From contig NZ_JARQWW010000004.1 in NCBI RefSeq assembly GCF_029543125.1, forward strand, positions 252,501-316,500: a stretch of 64,000 nt of DNA, written 5' to 3'. Each line of letters starts with the position of its first letter. The stretch's first letter is position 1. The notes under the pieces were generated by a model that was not told where the DNA came from, searched no databases, and saw only the letters and a list, made by a program, of their open reading frames with translations. Below, piece after piece: positions 36,176-44,873 of this stretch. This DNA is from Caulobacter segnis (lineage in GTDB: Bacteria; Pseudomonadota; Alphaproteobacteria; Caulobacterales; Caulobacteraceae). A program made the position numbers and the translations under genes.

Positions 36176-37540
36176 ATGGCGGACTCCGTCGTCGGGGCCC
36201 CTGCCCCCGCCTCGAACCAGGCCGTCCCGTCGCCGCTCGGCGCCGTTTCGGCGGGTTATCGTCGCTACGCCCTCAGCCTTCTCCTGGTCATCTACACCTT
36301 AAATTTCCTGGACCGGCAGGTGATCAACATCCTGGCGGAGCCTATCAAGCGCGATCTTGGCCTGGCCGACTGGCAGCTGGGCATGATGACCGGCCTGGCC
36401 TTCGCCATCTTCTATACGATCCTGGGCATTCCGATCGCCCGGTATGCCGAGAAGGCCAACCGTCCGCTGATCATCGCGTCCTCCGTCGGGGCCTGGAGCC
36501 TCTTCACCATGGCGTGCGGCGCGGCGCAGAATTTCTGGCAACTGGTCCTGGCCCGCATCGGCGTCGGCATCGGCGAAGCCGGCTGCTCGCCGCCCGCCCA
36601 CTCGCTGATCACCGACTATGTGCCCAAGGAGAAGCGAGCCTCGGCCATCGCCTTCTATTCCATCGGCACGCCGCTCGGCGCCCTGTTGGGCATGGCCATG
36701 GGCGGTCTGGTCGCCGACCACTACGGCTGGCGGGCCGCCTTCCTGGTCGCCGGCGCGCCCGGCGTGCTGATGGCGCTGGTGGCGGCCTTCACCCTGGTGG
36801 AGCCGCGCAAGAAGCTGACCGCCGACATCGCCGCCCGGGCGGCGGCGCAGATCAGCACCAAGGCGGCGCTCGCCGTGCTGATGGGCAAGAAGACCTTCTG
36901 GCTGGTGGCCTTCGCCGCCTCGATCAAGGCGTTCGTTGGCTATGGCCACGCGCCTTTCACCGCCTCGTTCTTCTTCCGCAACCACACCCAGGAGATCGCC
37001 GAGCTGGCGGCCGGGTTTGGCCTGAAGTCGGCGGGCTTTCTTGGCCTGGCCCTGGGCCTGATCGCCGGCACCGCCGGCGTCTTCGGCGCCTGGTTCGGCG
37101 GGGTGCTGGCGGACAAGCTGGGGGCCAGGGACCTGCGCGCTTATGTGGTGGTGCCGGCCATCGCCAGCCTGATCACCATTCCGGTCTATATCTTCGGGGT
37201 GCTGGTCGACAGCGCCGCCGCCGCCATCGTCATCCTGGCGGTGCCGGCCGTGCTGGGCACCTTGTGGTATGGCCCCGTCTACGCCACCGCCCAGAGCATC
37301 GTGGAGCCGCACATGCGTGCCACGGCCTCGGCGGTGCTGCTGTTCATCATCAACCTGGTGGGCCTGGGCCTCGGTCCCGTGGCGGTGGGCATCCTCAGCG
37401 ACGTGCTGGCGGGCCCCTTCGGCATGGGCGAGGCCGAGGGCGTGCGCTGGGCGCTGATCATCTCGACCCTGTTCGGCCTGATCGCCTTCGTGCTGTTCTG
37501 GCAGGCGCGCAAGACCATCCGCGAAGAGATGGTCGGCTAG
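36176..37540 (+). CDS. MFS transporter (Spinster-like), first of a tandem pair
   Basis: A 454-residue, twelve-helix carrier. YTLNFLDRQVINILAEPIKRD (split after 20: YTLNFLDRQVINILAEPIKR then D) and the block RIGVGIGEAGCSPPAHSLIT are typical of Spinster-type MFS proteins common in Caulobacter and sphingomonads. GGGAGGAG lies six bases upstream of ATG 36176; an ATG at 36171 is out of frame. The next gene encodes a close relative 29 bases downstream, indicating tandem duplication. Substrate unknown. Confidence 0.88.
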   Translation: MADSVVGAPAPASNQAVPSPLGAVSAGYRRYALSLLLVIYTLNFLDRQVINILAEPIKRDLGLADWQLGMMTGLAFAIFYTILGIPIARYAEKANRPLIIASSVGAWSLFTMACGAAQNFWQLVLARIGVGIGEAGCSPPAHSLITDYVPKEKRASAIAFYSIGTPLGALLGMAMGGLVADHYGWRAAFLVAGAPGVLMALVAAFTLVEPRKKLTADIAARAAAQISTKAALAVLMGKKTFWLVAFAASIKAFVGYGHAPFTASFFFRNHTQEIAELAAGFGLKSAGFLGLALGLIAGTAGVFGAWFGGVLADKLGARDLRAYVVVPAIASLITIPVYIFGVLVDSAAAAIVILAVPAVLGTLWYGPVYATAQSIVEPHMRATASAVLLFIINLVGLGLGPVAVGILSDVLAGPFGMGEAEGVRWALIISTLFGLIAFVLFWQARKTIREEMVG

Positions 37541-37569
37541 AACCAAAAATCATCAAGGGAGTGACGGGC

Positions 37570-38997
37570 TTGGCGAACGAGGCGACGACGCGGGGCCGCC
37601 CGCAGTATTCAAGCGGTTATCGCGGGACGGTCCTGGCGCTGCTGCTGCTGGTCTACACGGTCAACTTCATCGACCGGACGATCATCGGCACCATCGGGCA
37701 GGCCATCAAGACGGACCTGAACCTGTCCGACACGCAGCTGGGCCTGCTGCAGGGGTTCGCCTTCGCCATCCTCTACACCACGCTTGGCATTCCGATCGCC
37801 CGTCTGGCAGAGCGGAAGAACCGGGTGACGATCATCAGCGTCTGCCTGGTGATATGGTCGGGCTTCACCGCCCTTTGCGGCATGGCGCAGAATTTCCTGC
37901 AGTTGCTGCTGTTCCGGGTTGGGGTCGGGGTCGGCGAGGCCGGCTGCTCGCCGCCCGCCCATTCGCTGATCAGCGACTATTATCCCGCCCAGAAGCGCTC
38001 CTCGGCGCTGGCGATCTATTCCTTCGGCATCCCGCTGGGGACCATGTTCGGGGCCATGGCCGGCGGCTGGATCGCCGAGAACCTGTCCTGGCGCCTGGCC
38101 TTCGTCATCGTCGGCCTGCCCGGCGTGCTTCTGGCCCTCATCGTCAAGCTGGCGATCAAGGAGCCGCCGCGCGGATGGTCCGAACAAACGGTAGAGCCAG
38201 CGTCGCCCGAGGATGTGGCGGTGGATGCGACGCCGCCGCCGTCCATCGGCATGGTGGCCAAGCGACTTTTCACCAAGTGGTCGTTCATCAACATGACCAT
38301 CGGGGTGACCATCGCGTCCTTCGCGGCCTATGGCGCGGGCGCCTTCGCGGTCCCCTATTTCCTGCGCAACTTCGGCCTCAGCTTCGCCCAGGCCGGCCTG
38401 ATCTTCGGCGCCATCGGCGGCGTGTCGGCGGGGATCGGCACCTTGCTGGGCGGCTTCCTGACCGACTGGGCGGGCAAGCGCAGCGGCATGTGGTACGCGC
38501 TCGTGCCCGCCATCGGGCTTGCGATCTCCACCCCGCTCTATGTGGCCGGCTATTCGGCGGCGGCTTGGACCACCGCGGCGATGATCCTGATCGTGCCGGG
38601 CGTCTTCCATTACACCTACCTCGCACCGACCTTCGGCGTGATGCACAACCTGGTGGAGCCGCGCATGCGGGCGACCGCCACGGCCCTGCTGTTCTTCGTG
38701 CTGAACCTGATCGCCCTGGGCGGCGGGCCGGTGTTCACCGGCTGGATCATCGACCTGTTCAGCACCCAGCAGTTCGCCGCGTTGAACCTGGGCGACTTCA
38801 AGACCCTGTGCCCCGGCGGCAAGGCGGCGGAGGGTGCGGCAGCCGCCCTGGACGCGGCCTGCAAGGCCTCTGTCGCCAAGGGCACCCAGCATGGCCAGGT
38901 CACCACTGTCCTGCTCTACGCCTGGGCGGCGCTGCACTACGGACTTGGCGCCATCGGCCTGTCGAAGGACCTGAAGGCCGCGCGCGGCGAGGCGTGA
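37570..38997 (+). CDS. MFS transporter (Spinster-like), second of a tandem pair
   Basis: A 475-residue carrier closely related to its neighbour: YTVNFIDRTIIGTIGQAIKT and RVGVGVGEAGCSPPAHSLIS match the same blocks. It differs by a longer periplasmic loop near the C terminus (LGDFKTLCPGGKAAEGAAAA to DAACKASVAKG, with two Cys). No ATG is available: TTG 37570 has AAGGGAG eight bases upstream and is preferred to GTG 37561, which overlaps that site. Confidence 0.85.
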   Translation: MANEATTRGRPQYSSGYRGTVLALLLLVYTVNFIDRTIIGTIGQAIKTDLNLSDTQLGLLQGFAFAILYTTLGIPIARLAERKNRVTIISVCLVIWSGFTALCGMAQNFLQLLLFRVGVGVGEAGCSPPAHSLISDYYPAQKRSSALAIYSFGIPLGTMFGAMAGGWIAENLSWRLAFVIVGLPGVLLALIVKLAIKEPPRGWSEQTVEPASPEDVAVDATPPPSIGMVAKRLFTKWSFINMTIGVTIASFAAYGAGAFAVPYFLRNFGLSFAQAGLIFGAIGGVSAGIGTLLGGFLTDWAGKRSGMWYALVPAIGLAISTPLYVAGYSAAAWTTAAMILIVPGVFHYTYLAPTFGVMHNLVEPRMRATATALLFFVLNLIALGGGPVFTGWIIDLFSTQQFAALNLGDFKTLCPGGKAAEGAAAALDAACKASVAKGTQHGQVTTVLLYAWAALHYGLGAIGLSKDLKAARGEA

Positions 38998-39055
38998 ACT
39001 TGACTCGGGGGCGCCCACGGCTGAAGTGGGCGCCCTTGAGTTTGGGGAGCCCACC

Positions 39056-39799
39056 ATGGCCGATCTGAAGCCGCGCATGCGCGCAGACCTCGACCCCGCG
39101 CCCTATGCGGAAGCGTTTGAGCGCGACGGTTATGTCCAGATCGCCGACTTCCTGCCCGCCGACGTGGCCGAGGAGGCCGCTCAGATCCTGGAGACCAAGA
39201 TCCAGTGGTCGATCATGGTCACCGACCCGAACGGCAAGACCCACATCATCGATCGTGCGCAGTACGAGCAGGTCGGCCAGCAGAAGATCAACGAGTACCT
39301 GCGGCAGATGACCCAGCGCGGAGCCGAGGGCTTCGCCTTCCTGCACATGACCTATTCGCTGCTGGACGAGTATCCGCGCGACCCGGGCCACCCCATCGCC
39401 CGCCTGACCGAGTTCATGAACAGCGAGGAGTTCCTGGATTTCGGCCGCAAGGTGATCGGCGCGCCGACGGTGAAGAGCAGCTCGATCATGGCGTCGCGCT
39501 ACGGTCCCGGCGACTTCCTGACCGTGCATGACGACAGCCACACCAACGACACCCGCCGCGCGGCCATGACCCTGGGCTTCACCCGCCGCTGGCGGCCCGA
39601 CTGGGGCGGCCAGCTGCTGTTCCACGACGCGGCTGGCGATGTGGAGCGGGGCCTGGCGCCCGGCTTCAACGTGCTGACGCTGTTCAAGGTGCCCAAGGCC
39701 CACTCGGTCGCCTATGTGGCGCCCTACGCCAAGGCGCCGCGCATCTCGGTCACCGGCTGGCTGCGGGATGACCCCTCGCTGGTGAACTTCCCGGCCTGA
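39056..39799 (+). CDS. 2OG-Fe(II) oxygenase, copy 1 (prolyl-hydroxylase-like)
   Basis: A 247-residue cytosolic dioxygenase. Double-stranded beta-helix with the iron triad H158-x-D160 (TVHDDS) and H216 (KAHSVAY), and R229 (APRISV) for the 2-oxoglutarate carboxylate. The block LGFTRRWRPDWGGQLLFHDA is typical of SM-20/proline-4-hydroxylase-like proteins. Substrate unknown; a protein residue or free amino acid is possible. GGGGAG precedes ATG 39056. A close paralogue lies on the other side of purB. Confidence 0.85.
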   Translation: MADLKPRMRADLDPAPYAEAFERDGYVQIADFLPADVAEEAAQILETKIQWSIMVTDPNGKTHIIDRAQYEQVGQQKINEYLRQMTQRGAEGFAFLHMTYSLLDEYPRDPGHPIARLTEFMNSEEFLDFGRKVIGAPTVKSSSIMASRYGPGDFLTVHDDSHTNDTRRAAMTLGFTRRWRPDWGGQLLFHDAAGDVERGLAPGFNVLTLFKVPKAHSVAYVAPYAKAPRISVTGWLRDDPSLVNFPA

Positions 39800-39839
39800 C
39801 GGGGTTGACTCGCGGGCGCTCGCGGACGAAGCGGACGCC

Positions 39840-41147
39840 ATGATCCCTCGTTATTCCCGCCCGCAAGCCGCCGACATCTGGTCTCCCCAGACGAAGTACC
39901 AGATCTGGTTCGAAATCGAGGCCCACGCGGCCGACGCCATGGCCGAACTGGGGACCATCCCCAAGGCCGCCGCCGAGGCCATCTGGGCCGGCGGAAAGGA
40001 CGCCGTGTGGGACAGCGACCGCATCGACGAGATCGAGCGCACCACCAAGCATGACGTGATCGCCTTCCTGACCCACGTGTCTGAAGTGGTCGGTCCGGAA
40101 GCCCGCTTCCTGCACCAGGGCATGACCAGCTCGGACGTGCTGGACACCTGCTTCGCCGTGCAGCTTTCGCGCGCCACCGACCTTCTGCTGGAAGACGTGG
40201 ACCTGGTCCTGGCCGCGCTGAAGCGCCGGGCCATGGAGCACAAGATGACCGTCTGCGTGGGCCGCAGCCACGGCATCCACGCCGAGCCCATCACCTTCGG
40301 CCTGAAGCTGGCCGGCTACTACGCCGAGTTCCAGCGCGCCAAGGAACGCCTGGCCATGGCCAAGTTCGAGATCGCCACCTGCGCGATCTCCGGCGCCGTG
40401 GGCACCTTCGCCAATGTCGATCCGCGCGTGGAGCAGCACGTGGCCGACAAGATGGGCCTGGCCGTCGAGCCGGTCTCGACCCAGGTGATCCCCCGTGACC
40501 GCCACGCCGCCTATTTCGCGGCCCTGGGCGTGGTCGCCTCGTCGGTCGAGCGCCTGGCCACCGAAATCCGCCATCTGCAGCGCACCGAGGTGCTGGAGGC
40601 CGAAGAGCCGTTCGACCCGGGCCAGAAGGGCTCGTCGGCCATGCCGCACAAGCGCAACCCGATCCTGACCGAGAACCTGACGGGCCTGGCCCGCCTGGTC
40701 CGCTCGGCGGTAACGCCGGCCATGGAGAACGTGGCCCTCTGGCATGAGCGCGACATCAGCCACTCGTCCGTCGAGCGCGGCATTGGTCCGGACGCCACCA
40801 TCCACCTGGACTTCGCCCTGCGCCGCCTGGCCGGGGTGATCGAGCGCTTCAACATCTATCCGGACAACATGGCCAGGAACCTCGACAAGCTCGGGGGCCT
40901 GGTCTTCTCGCAGCGGGTCATGCTGGCCCTGACCCAGGAAGGCGTCAGCCGCGAAGACGCCTATGCGGCGGTCCAGGGCAACGCCATGAAGGTCTGGCGC
41001 GGCGAAGGCCGCTTCATCGACTTCCTCAAGGCCGATCCCGTGGTCTCGAAGGCCCTGTCCGACAGCGTCCTCGAGGAGCTGTTCGACTACGGCTACCACA
41101 CCAAGAACGTCGACGTGATCTTCGACCGGGTGTTCGGGAAGCAATAG
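39840..41147 (+). CDS. purB: Adenylosuccinate lyase
   Basis: A 435-residue member of the fumarase/aspartase superfamily that acts twice in purine synthesis (SAICAR and adenylosuccinate cleavage). The signature GSSAMPHKRNP (catalytic Ser near 265) and conserved TSSDVLDT and GRSHGIHAEP are present. It is flanked by the two Fe(II) oxygenase genes: 40 bases after copy 1 and 4 bases before copy 2, so all three are probably one transcript. Confidence 0.97.
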   Translation: MIPRYSRPQAADIWSPQTKYQIWFEIEAHAADAMAELGTIPKAAAEAIWAGGKDAVWDSDRIDEIERTTKHDVIAFLTHVSEVVGPEARFLHQGMTSSDVLDTCFAVQLSRATDLLLEDVDLVLAALKRRAMEHKMTVCVGRSHGIHAEPITFGLKLAGYYAEFQRAKERLAMAKFEIATCAISGAVGTFANVDPRVEQHVADKMGLAVEPVSTQVIPRDRHAAYFAALGVVASSVERLATEIRHLQRTEVLEAEEPFDPGQKGSSAMPHKRNPILTENLTGLARLVRSAVTPAMENVALWHERDISHSSVERGIGPDATIHLDFALRRLAGVIERFNIYPDNMARNLDKLGGLVFSQRVMLALTQEGVSREDAYAAVQGNAMKVWRGEGRFIDFLKADPVVSKALSDSVLEELFDYGYHTKNVDVIFDRVFGKQ

Positions 41148-41151
41148 GCTC

Positions 41152-41889
41152 ATGGCCGCCGCCTTTCGCCTCAACCCGGCTATCGACTGGCGGCCTTACG
41201 CCGAGACCTATGCCCGCGAGGGCGTGGTCCAGATTCCCGATATCCTCTCGCGGGAGACCGCCGAGGCGGTGGCGCAGATCCTGGAGCGGGGCACGCCCTG
41301 GCGGCTGGCCCTGTCCAACGCTCAGGGGACCGAGGAGGTGCTGGACCAGCCGACCCTCGCCCGCATGCCGCGCGAGACCCTGACCGCCAAGGTCCAGGAG
41401 ACGGTGCGCCGGGCGACCGAGAACTTCGCCTACGTCTATCTGTGCTACCCGATGATCAGCGGGCTGCTGGACGGCAAGGAGCCCACCCTGCCCATCCATG
41501 ACGTCACCGAATGGCTGAATTCTCGCGAGTTCCTCGATTTCGGCCAAAACGTCATCGGCCGCAGCGACATCACCAAGGCCGACGCCCAGGCCAGCTTCTA
41601 TCGCCAGGGCGACTTCCTCTCCCTGCATGACGACACGGGCCAGGGGGAGCGGCGCGCCGCCTACACCCTGGGCTTCACGCGCCGCTGGCGGCCGGACTGG
41701 GGCGGCCAGTTGCTGTTCCACGACGCGGACGGCCAGATCGAGCGCGGCCTGACGCCCGGCTTCAATGTTCTCAGCATCTTCAAGGTCCCGCGCGCCCATT
41801 CGGTGGCGCCGGTGGCGGCCTATGCCGGCGCGCCCCGCCACTCGATCGTGGGCTGGCTGCGCAACGATCCGCCGTTCAAGTCGGCCTGA
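41152..41889 (+). CDS. 2OG-Fe(II) oxygenase, copy 2 (prolyl-hydroxylase-like)
   Basis: A 245-residue paralogue of the protein at 39056. Iron triad H159-x-D161 (SLHDDT) and H216 (RAHSVAP) are conserved, along with LGFTRRWRPDWGGQLLFHDA. The Arg expected for 2-oxoglutarate is present in the same place (APRHSI). Its first 60 residues differ most, which suggests a different substrate. It starts four bases after purB. Confidence 0.85.
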   Translation: MAAAFRLNPAIDWRPYAETYAREGVVQIPDILSRETAEAVAQILERGTPWRLALSNAQGTEEVLDQPTLARMPRETLTAKVQETVRRATENFAYVYLCYPMISGLLDGKEPTLPIHDVTEWLNSREFLDFGQNVIGRSDITKADAQASFYRQGDFLSLHDDTGQGERRAAYTLGFTRRWRPDWGGQLLFHDADGQIERGLTPGFNVLSIFKVPRAHSVAPVAAYAGAPRHSIVGWLRNDPPFKSA

Positions 41890-41908
41890 ACGAGACGGAC
41901 CGGACAGC

Positions 41909-41939
41909 AAAACGGCCGGCGCTGGATGCCGGCCGTTTC
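41909..41939. terminator. Bidirectional terminator hairpin
   Basis: AAACGGCCGGC (41910-41920) pairs with GCCGGCCGTTT (41928-41938) perfectly around a seven-base loop; it separates the convergent oxygenase gene and the ATPase zeta gene. Confidence 0.8.
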
Positions 41940-41962
41940 GATTCGCATGGGTGCGCTGGGCT

Positions 41963-42277
41963 TTACTCGCCGCGGATCTGCTCGCGTGCCACGGCCATCA
42001 GCTCGTCCATCTTCTGGCGGACCTCGCCTTCGGAAACCGCCAGGCCCGCGCCCTTCAGGTCCTCGAAAACCTTGCGCAGGACGTCTTCGTCGCCCGGCTG
42101 CTCGAAGTCGGACTTCACCACGGCCTTGGCGTATTCCTCGACGGTGGCCAGGCCCATAAGACCCGCGGCCCACTCGCCCAGCAGGCGGTTGCGGCGAGCA
42201 CTGGCCTTGAACTCCTGTTCGGCGTCCAGGGCGAACTTGCGCTCAAAAGCCTGCTCGCGGTCGTCAAAGGTGGTCAT
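41963..42277 (-). CDS. F1-ATPase inhibitor zeta subunit (DUF1476)
   Basis: A 104-residue cytosolic helical protein. MTTFDDREQAFERKFALDAE is the opening of the alphaproteobacterial zeta subunit, whose N-terminal segment blocks rotation of the F1 motor and prevents wasteful ATP hydrolysis; the C-terminal four-helix part (QKMDELMAVAREQ) follows. The ATG at 42277 is chosen by homology of the start; a longer frame to 42448 is not used. It faces purC across a shared 230-base gap. Confidence 0.85.
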   Translation of the reverse strand: MTTFDDREQAFERKFALDAEQEFKASARRNRLLGEWAAGLMGLATVEEYAKAVVKSDFEQPGDEDVLRKVFEDLKGAGLAVSEGEVRQKMDELMAVAREQIRGE

Positions 42278-42435
42278 GGGTATTCCGTAAAGCCTTGTTA
42301 AGGCGGCTCCATAGCCCGCGCCGGGGCGAGGAGCAATCGCAACCCTTGCTCCCATTTCGTCGCGGTTTGCGCCGGACGCGTCATTCGGGTAATTTCCGCG
42401 CCGAAAATCGACCTGAGCGGCCTTGAGTCGGAGCC

Positions 42436-42469
42436 GCGCGCGCAGCAATTCCCGCCGCGCGCGCTTTTT
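42436..42469 (+). terminator. Terminator-like hairpin in the purC leader
   Basis: GCGCGCGC (42436-42443) pairs with GCGCGCGC (42457-42464) and is followed by five T residues, 39 bases before the purC ATG. It could be an attenuator or an incomplete terminator. No PurR-type site or purine riboswitch core is visible in the 42278-42507 gap. Confidence 0.5.
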
Positions 42470-42507
42470 GTTTCCTCAAAGCGCCGCAAAACCCCCGTGG
42501 GGAAAAA

Positions 42508-43266
42508 ATGACCACCCGCCGCAAGAAGATCTACGAAGGCAAGGCCAAGATTCTGTACGAGGGTCCCGAGCCGGGCACCCTGATCCAGTACTTCAAGGAC
42601 GACGCCACCGCCTTCAACGCCCAGAAAAAGGCCATCCTCGAAGGCAAGGGCGTCATCAACAACCGCATCAGCGAATATGTGATGACGCGCCTGAACTCGA
42701 TCGGTGTGCAAAACCACTTCATCCGCCGCCTGAACCTGCGCGAGCAGCTGATCAAGGAAGTCGAGATCATCCCGCTGGAGGTGGTGGTCCGCAACGTGGC
42801 GGCCGGCAGCCTGTCCACGCGCCTGGGCCTGGCCGAAGGCACCGCCCTGCCGCGCTCGATCATCGAATTCTACCTGAAGGACGACAAGCTGGGCGATCCG
42901 ATGGTGGCCGAGGAGCACATCACGGCGTTCAACTGGGCCGCGACCCAGGAGATCGACGACATGATGGCCATGGCCCTGCGGGTGAACGACTACCTGTCGG
43001 GGATGTTCGGCGCGGTCGGCATCACCCTCGTGGACTTCAAGATCGAGTTCGGCCGCATCTATGAGGGCGACTTCAGCCGGGTGATCCTGGCCGACGAGAT
43101 CAGCCCCGACAGCTGCCGCCTGTGGGACACCGCCACCAATGAAAAGCTGGACAAGGATCGCTTCCGCCGCGATCTGGGCAATGTCATCGAAAGCTACACC
43201 GAAGTCGCCCGTCGCCTCGGCATCATGAAAGAGATGCCCACGGTGATTCAGGGCGGCGTCCACTAA
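42508..43266 (+). CDS. purC: Phosphoribosylaminoimidazole-succinocarboxamide synthase
   Basis: A 252-residue SAICAR synthetase, ATP-dependent coupling of aspartate to CAIR. The N-terminal [14 protein letters not shown] (ATP-binding), the signature LPLE-like [16 protein letters not shown], and [10 protein letters not shown] and [15 protein letters not shown] are all intact. It heads the purC-purS pair; purS follows after 21 bases. Confidence 0.97.
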   Translation: MTTRRKKIYEGKAKILYEGPEPGTLIQYFKDDATAFNAQKKAILEGKGVINNRISEYVMTRLNSIGVQNHFIRRLNLREQLIKEVEIIPLEVVVRNVAAGSLSTRLGLAEGTALPRSIIEFYLKDDKLGDPMVAEEHITAFNWAATQEIDDMMAMALRVNDYLSGMFGAVGITLVDFKIEFGRIYEGDFSRVILADEISPDSCRLWDTATNEKLDKDRFRRDLGNVIESYTEVARRLGIMKEMPTVIQGGVH

Positions 43267-43287
43267 ACGAAGATCGAAAGCGTACTC

Positions 43288-43521
43288 ATGAAAGCCAAGG
43301 TCCACGTCTTCCTGAAGCCCGGCGTCCTGGACGTTCAGGGCAAGGCCGTCGAAGGCGCCCTGCACGGCCTGGGCTGGGCGGACGTCAAGAACGTGCGTGT
43401 CGGCAAGACCATCGAGTTTGACGTGGCCGACGGCGCCGACGCCGAGGCCGAGGTGAAGTCCATGTGCGAGAAGCTGCTCGCCAACACGGTCATCGAAAGC
43501 TACCGCATCGAACTGGCCTAA
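43288..43521 (+). CDS. purS: Phosphoribosylformylglycinamidine synthase subunit PurS
   Basis: A 77-residue subunit that bridges PurQ and PurL in the three-part FGAM synthase. KAKVHVFLKPGVLDVQGKAV and VRVGKTIEFDV match PurS. A strong GC hairpin follows. purQ and purL are further along the same strand (46233 and 47312), separated by unrelated genes. Confidence 0.96.
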   Translation: MKAKVHVFLKPGVLDVQGKAVEGALHGLGWADVKNVRVGKTIEFDVADGADAEAEVKSMCEKLLANTVIESYRIELA

Positions 43522-43528
43522 GGGCCCT

Positions 43529-43549
43529 GGGCGGCCCTCGCGGCCGCCC
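43529..43549 (+). terminator. GC-rich hairpin after purS
   Basis: GGGCGGCC (43529-43536) pairs with GGCCGCCC (43542-43549) perfectly around a five-base loop, seven bases after the purS stop. No T tract follows, so it may be an mRNA-stabilising or processing hairpin rather than a terminator. Confidence 0.5.
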
Positions 43550-43655
43550 CACTCGCCTGCGCGCGCCCTTTTCAACGATATGGGCTTGCGACGAACGGCT
43601 CTTCCTTCCCGGTTTCGCCACACCATGTTCGATGGCGACGACGGAGGGGTATTCC

Positions 43656-44144
43656 ATGACGACCAAGTACGAACTGGCCCAGGTCAATGTCGGCCGCCTG
43701 AAGGCGCCGCTCGACTCGCCGCTGATCAAGGACTTCGTCGACAACCTCGACCGCATCAACGCCCTGGCGGAGGCGTCGCCCGGCTTCATCTGGCGGCTGA
43801 AGGGCTATGGCGACAACGCCACTGACCTGTCCCCCTACGAAGATCCCCTGATCATTCCCAACATGTCGGTCTGGAAGGACGTCGCCCATCTGGGAGCGTT
43901 CGTCTATCGCAGCGGCCACGTGCAGATCATGCGCCGCCGGGCGGAATGGTTCGAGCACATGGAGAACTTCCAGGCCTTGTGGTGGGTCCCGGCCGGCCAT
44001 CGCCCGACCGTCGAGGAAGCGAAGGCGAAGCTGGAGCTCATCGCCGAGAAGGGCCCGACCGCCGAGGCCTTCACCTTCTGGAGCCCTTTTCCCGCTCCGG
44101 ACGCGGAAACCAGCGTCGAGCCGGTGCTTGATCGCTGCGCCTGA
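43656..44144 (+). CDS. DUF3291 family protein
   Basis: A 162-residue soluble protein: YELAQVNVGRLKAPLDSPLI, MSVWKDVAHLGAFVYRSGHV and WWVPAGHRPTVEEAKAKL are characteristic of DUF3291, a dimeric ferredoxin-like-barrel family related to EthD/monooxygenases. Function not established. GGAGGGG lies seven bases before ATG 43656, which decides the start. Confidence 0.8.
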   Translation: MTTKYELAQVNVGRLKAPLDSPLIKDFVDNLDRINALAEASPGFIWRLKGYGDNATDLSPYEDPLIIPNMSVWKDVAHLGAFVYRSGHVQIMRRRAEWFEHMENFQALWWVPAGHRPTVEEAKAKLELIAEKGPTAEAFTFWSPFPAPDAETSVEPVLDRCA

Positions 44145-44244
44145 CGTATCGGGCGGCTTCGACAACGCTTACAGCAACTTAATTTGCATAACATCGTTCT
44201 TCGCGGCAGTTGACCCCTTCATCCAATGACGTCACGGGGTCCAC

Positions 44245-44769
44245 ATGAACTGGGGTCTTTTCGCGCTCGCCGTCTCGGCGGCTCTCTTCGCCGGGTGGCT
44301 GGTTCTGGCGTTTCGCCGCCGCTGGTCGCCCGTCGGCCTGATCGCCTCCTTCGCCTGCCTGCTGGCGGCGGCGCTGAACTCCGCCGCGCCGTTCCGGGGC
44401 GCCGTCGACCCCGCTTACATGGGCTACGTCTTCGGCTATCTGACCGCTGAAAAGGGGTTGGCGGTCACCCTTCTGGCCGGCCCGGTCCTGCTGGGCGGCG
44501 TGGCCGCCGCCTATATCGCCGTGACCCGCCGTTCCGGTCCCCTGCTGTGGGTGGTCTCGGCCGTCTGCGGCGCGCTGGCGATCATCCTGGGCGGCCCCTG
44601 GCTGCGCACCGCCATCACCGACCCCGCCAGCAACAGCATCCAGTTCGGCGAGTACCTCACCGTGCCAGGGCTTCTGTCGACCGCGCTGCTGTTCGTGCTG
44701 CTGATCCTTCCGTTTGTCACGGGAGCCATCTGGGCGGCGCGCGGCGCTGTCCAGCCACGGGCCGCCTGA
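44245..44769 (+). CDS. Hypothetical membrane protein (174 aa)
   Basis: A protein with five or so hydrophobic segments (residues about 4-22, 30-47, 72-94, 101-119 and 138-160). No charged catalytic motif and no family recognised. The loop between helices four and five (RTAITDPASNSIQFGEYLTV) is the most polar part. It precedes the Tat-exported PLP enzyme by 104 bases on the same strand. Confidence 0.65.
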   Translation: MNWGLFALAVSAALFAGWLVLAFRRRWSPVGLIASFACLLAAALNSAAPFRGAVDPAYMGYVFGYLTAEKGLAVTLLAGPVLLGGVAAAYIAVTRRSGPLLWVVSAVCGALAIILGGPWLRTAITDPASNSIQFGEYLTVPGLLSTALLFVLLILPFVTGAIWAARGAVQPRAA

Positions 44770-44873
44770 GCGCTCACAACCGCGCGACCGTGAAAGCTTG
44801 GCCGTGAACGCGGCCGGCTGACGCGCGTTTGCAGCCACGTCGGCGGCTGGCCGACGTTTGGGAGGCTGGTGCG

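Noticed and set aside
36130..38997. A single 955-codon open frame covering both MFS genes
   Set aside because: Its first 450 codons are the wrong frame of the first MFS gene (Arg/Gly-rich nonsense); only the second half, from 37570, is a real protein.
42278..42507. Purine riboswitch upstream of purC
   Set aside because: No three-way-junction core or conserved loop sequences are visible; only a terminator-like hairpin.
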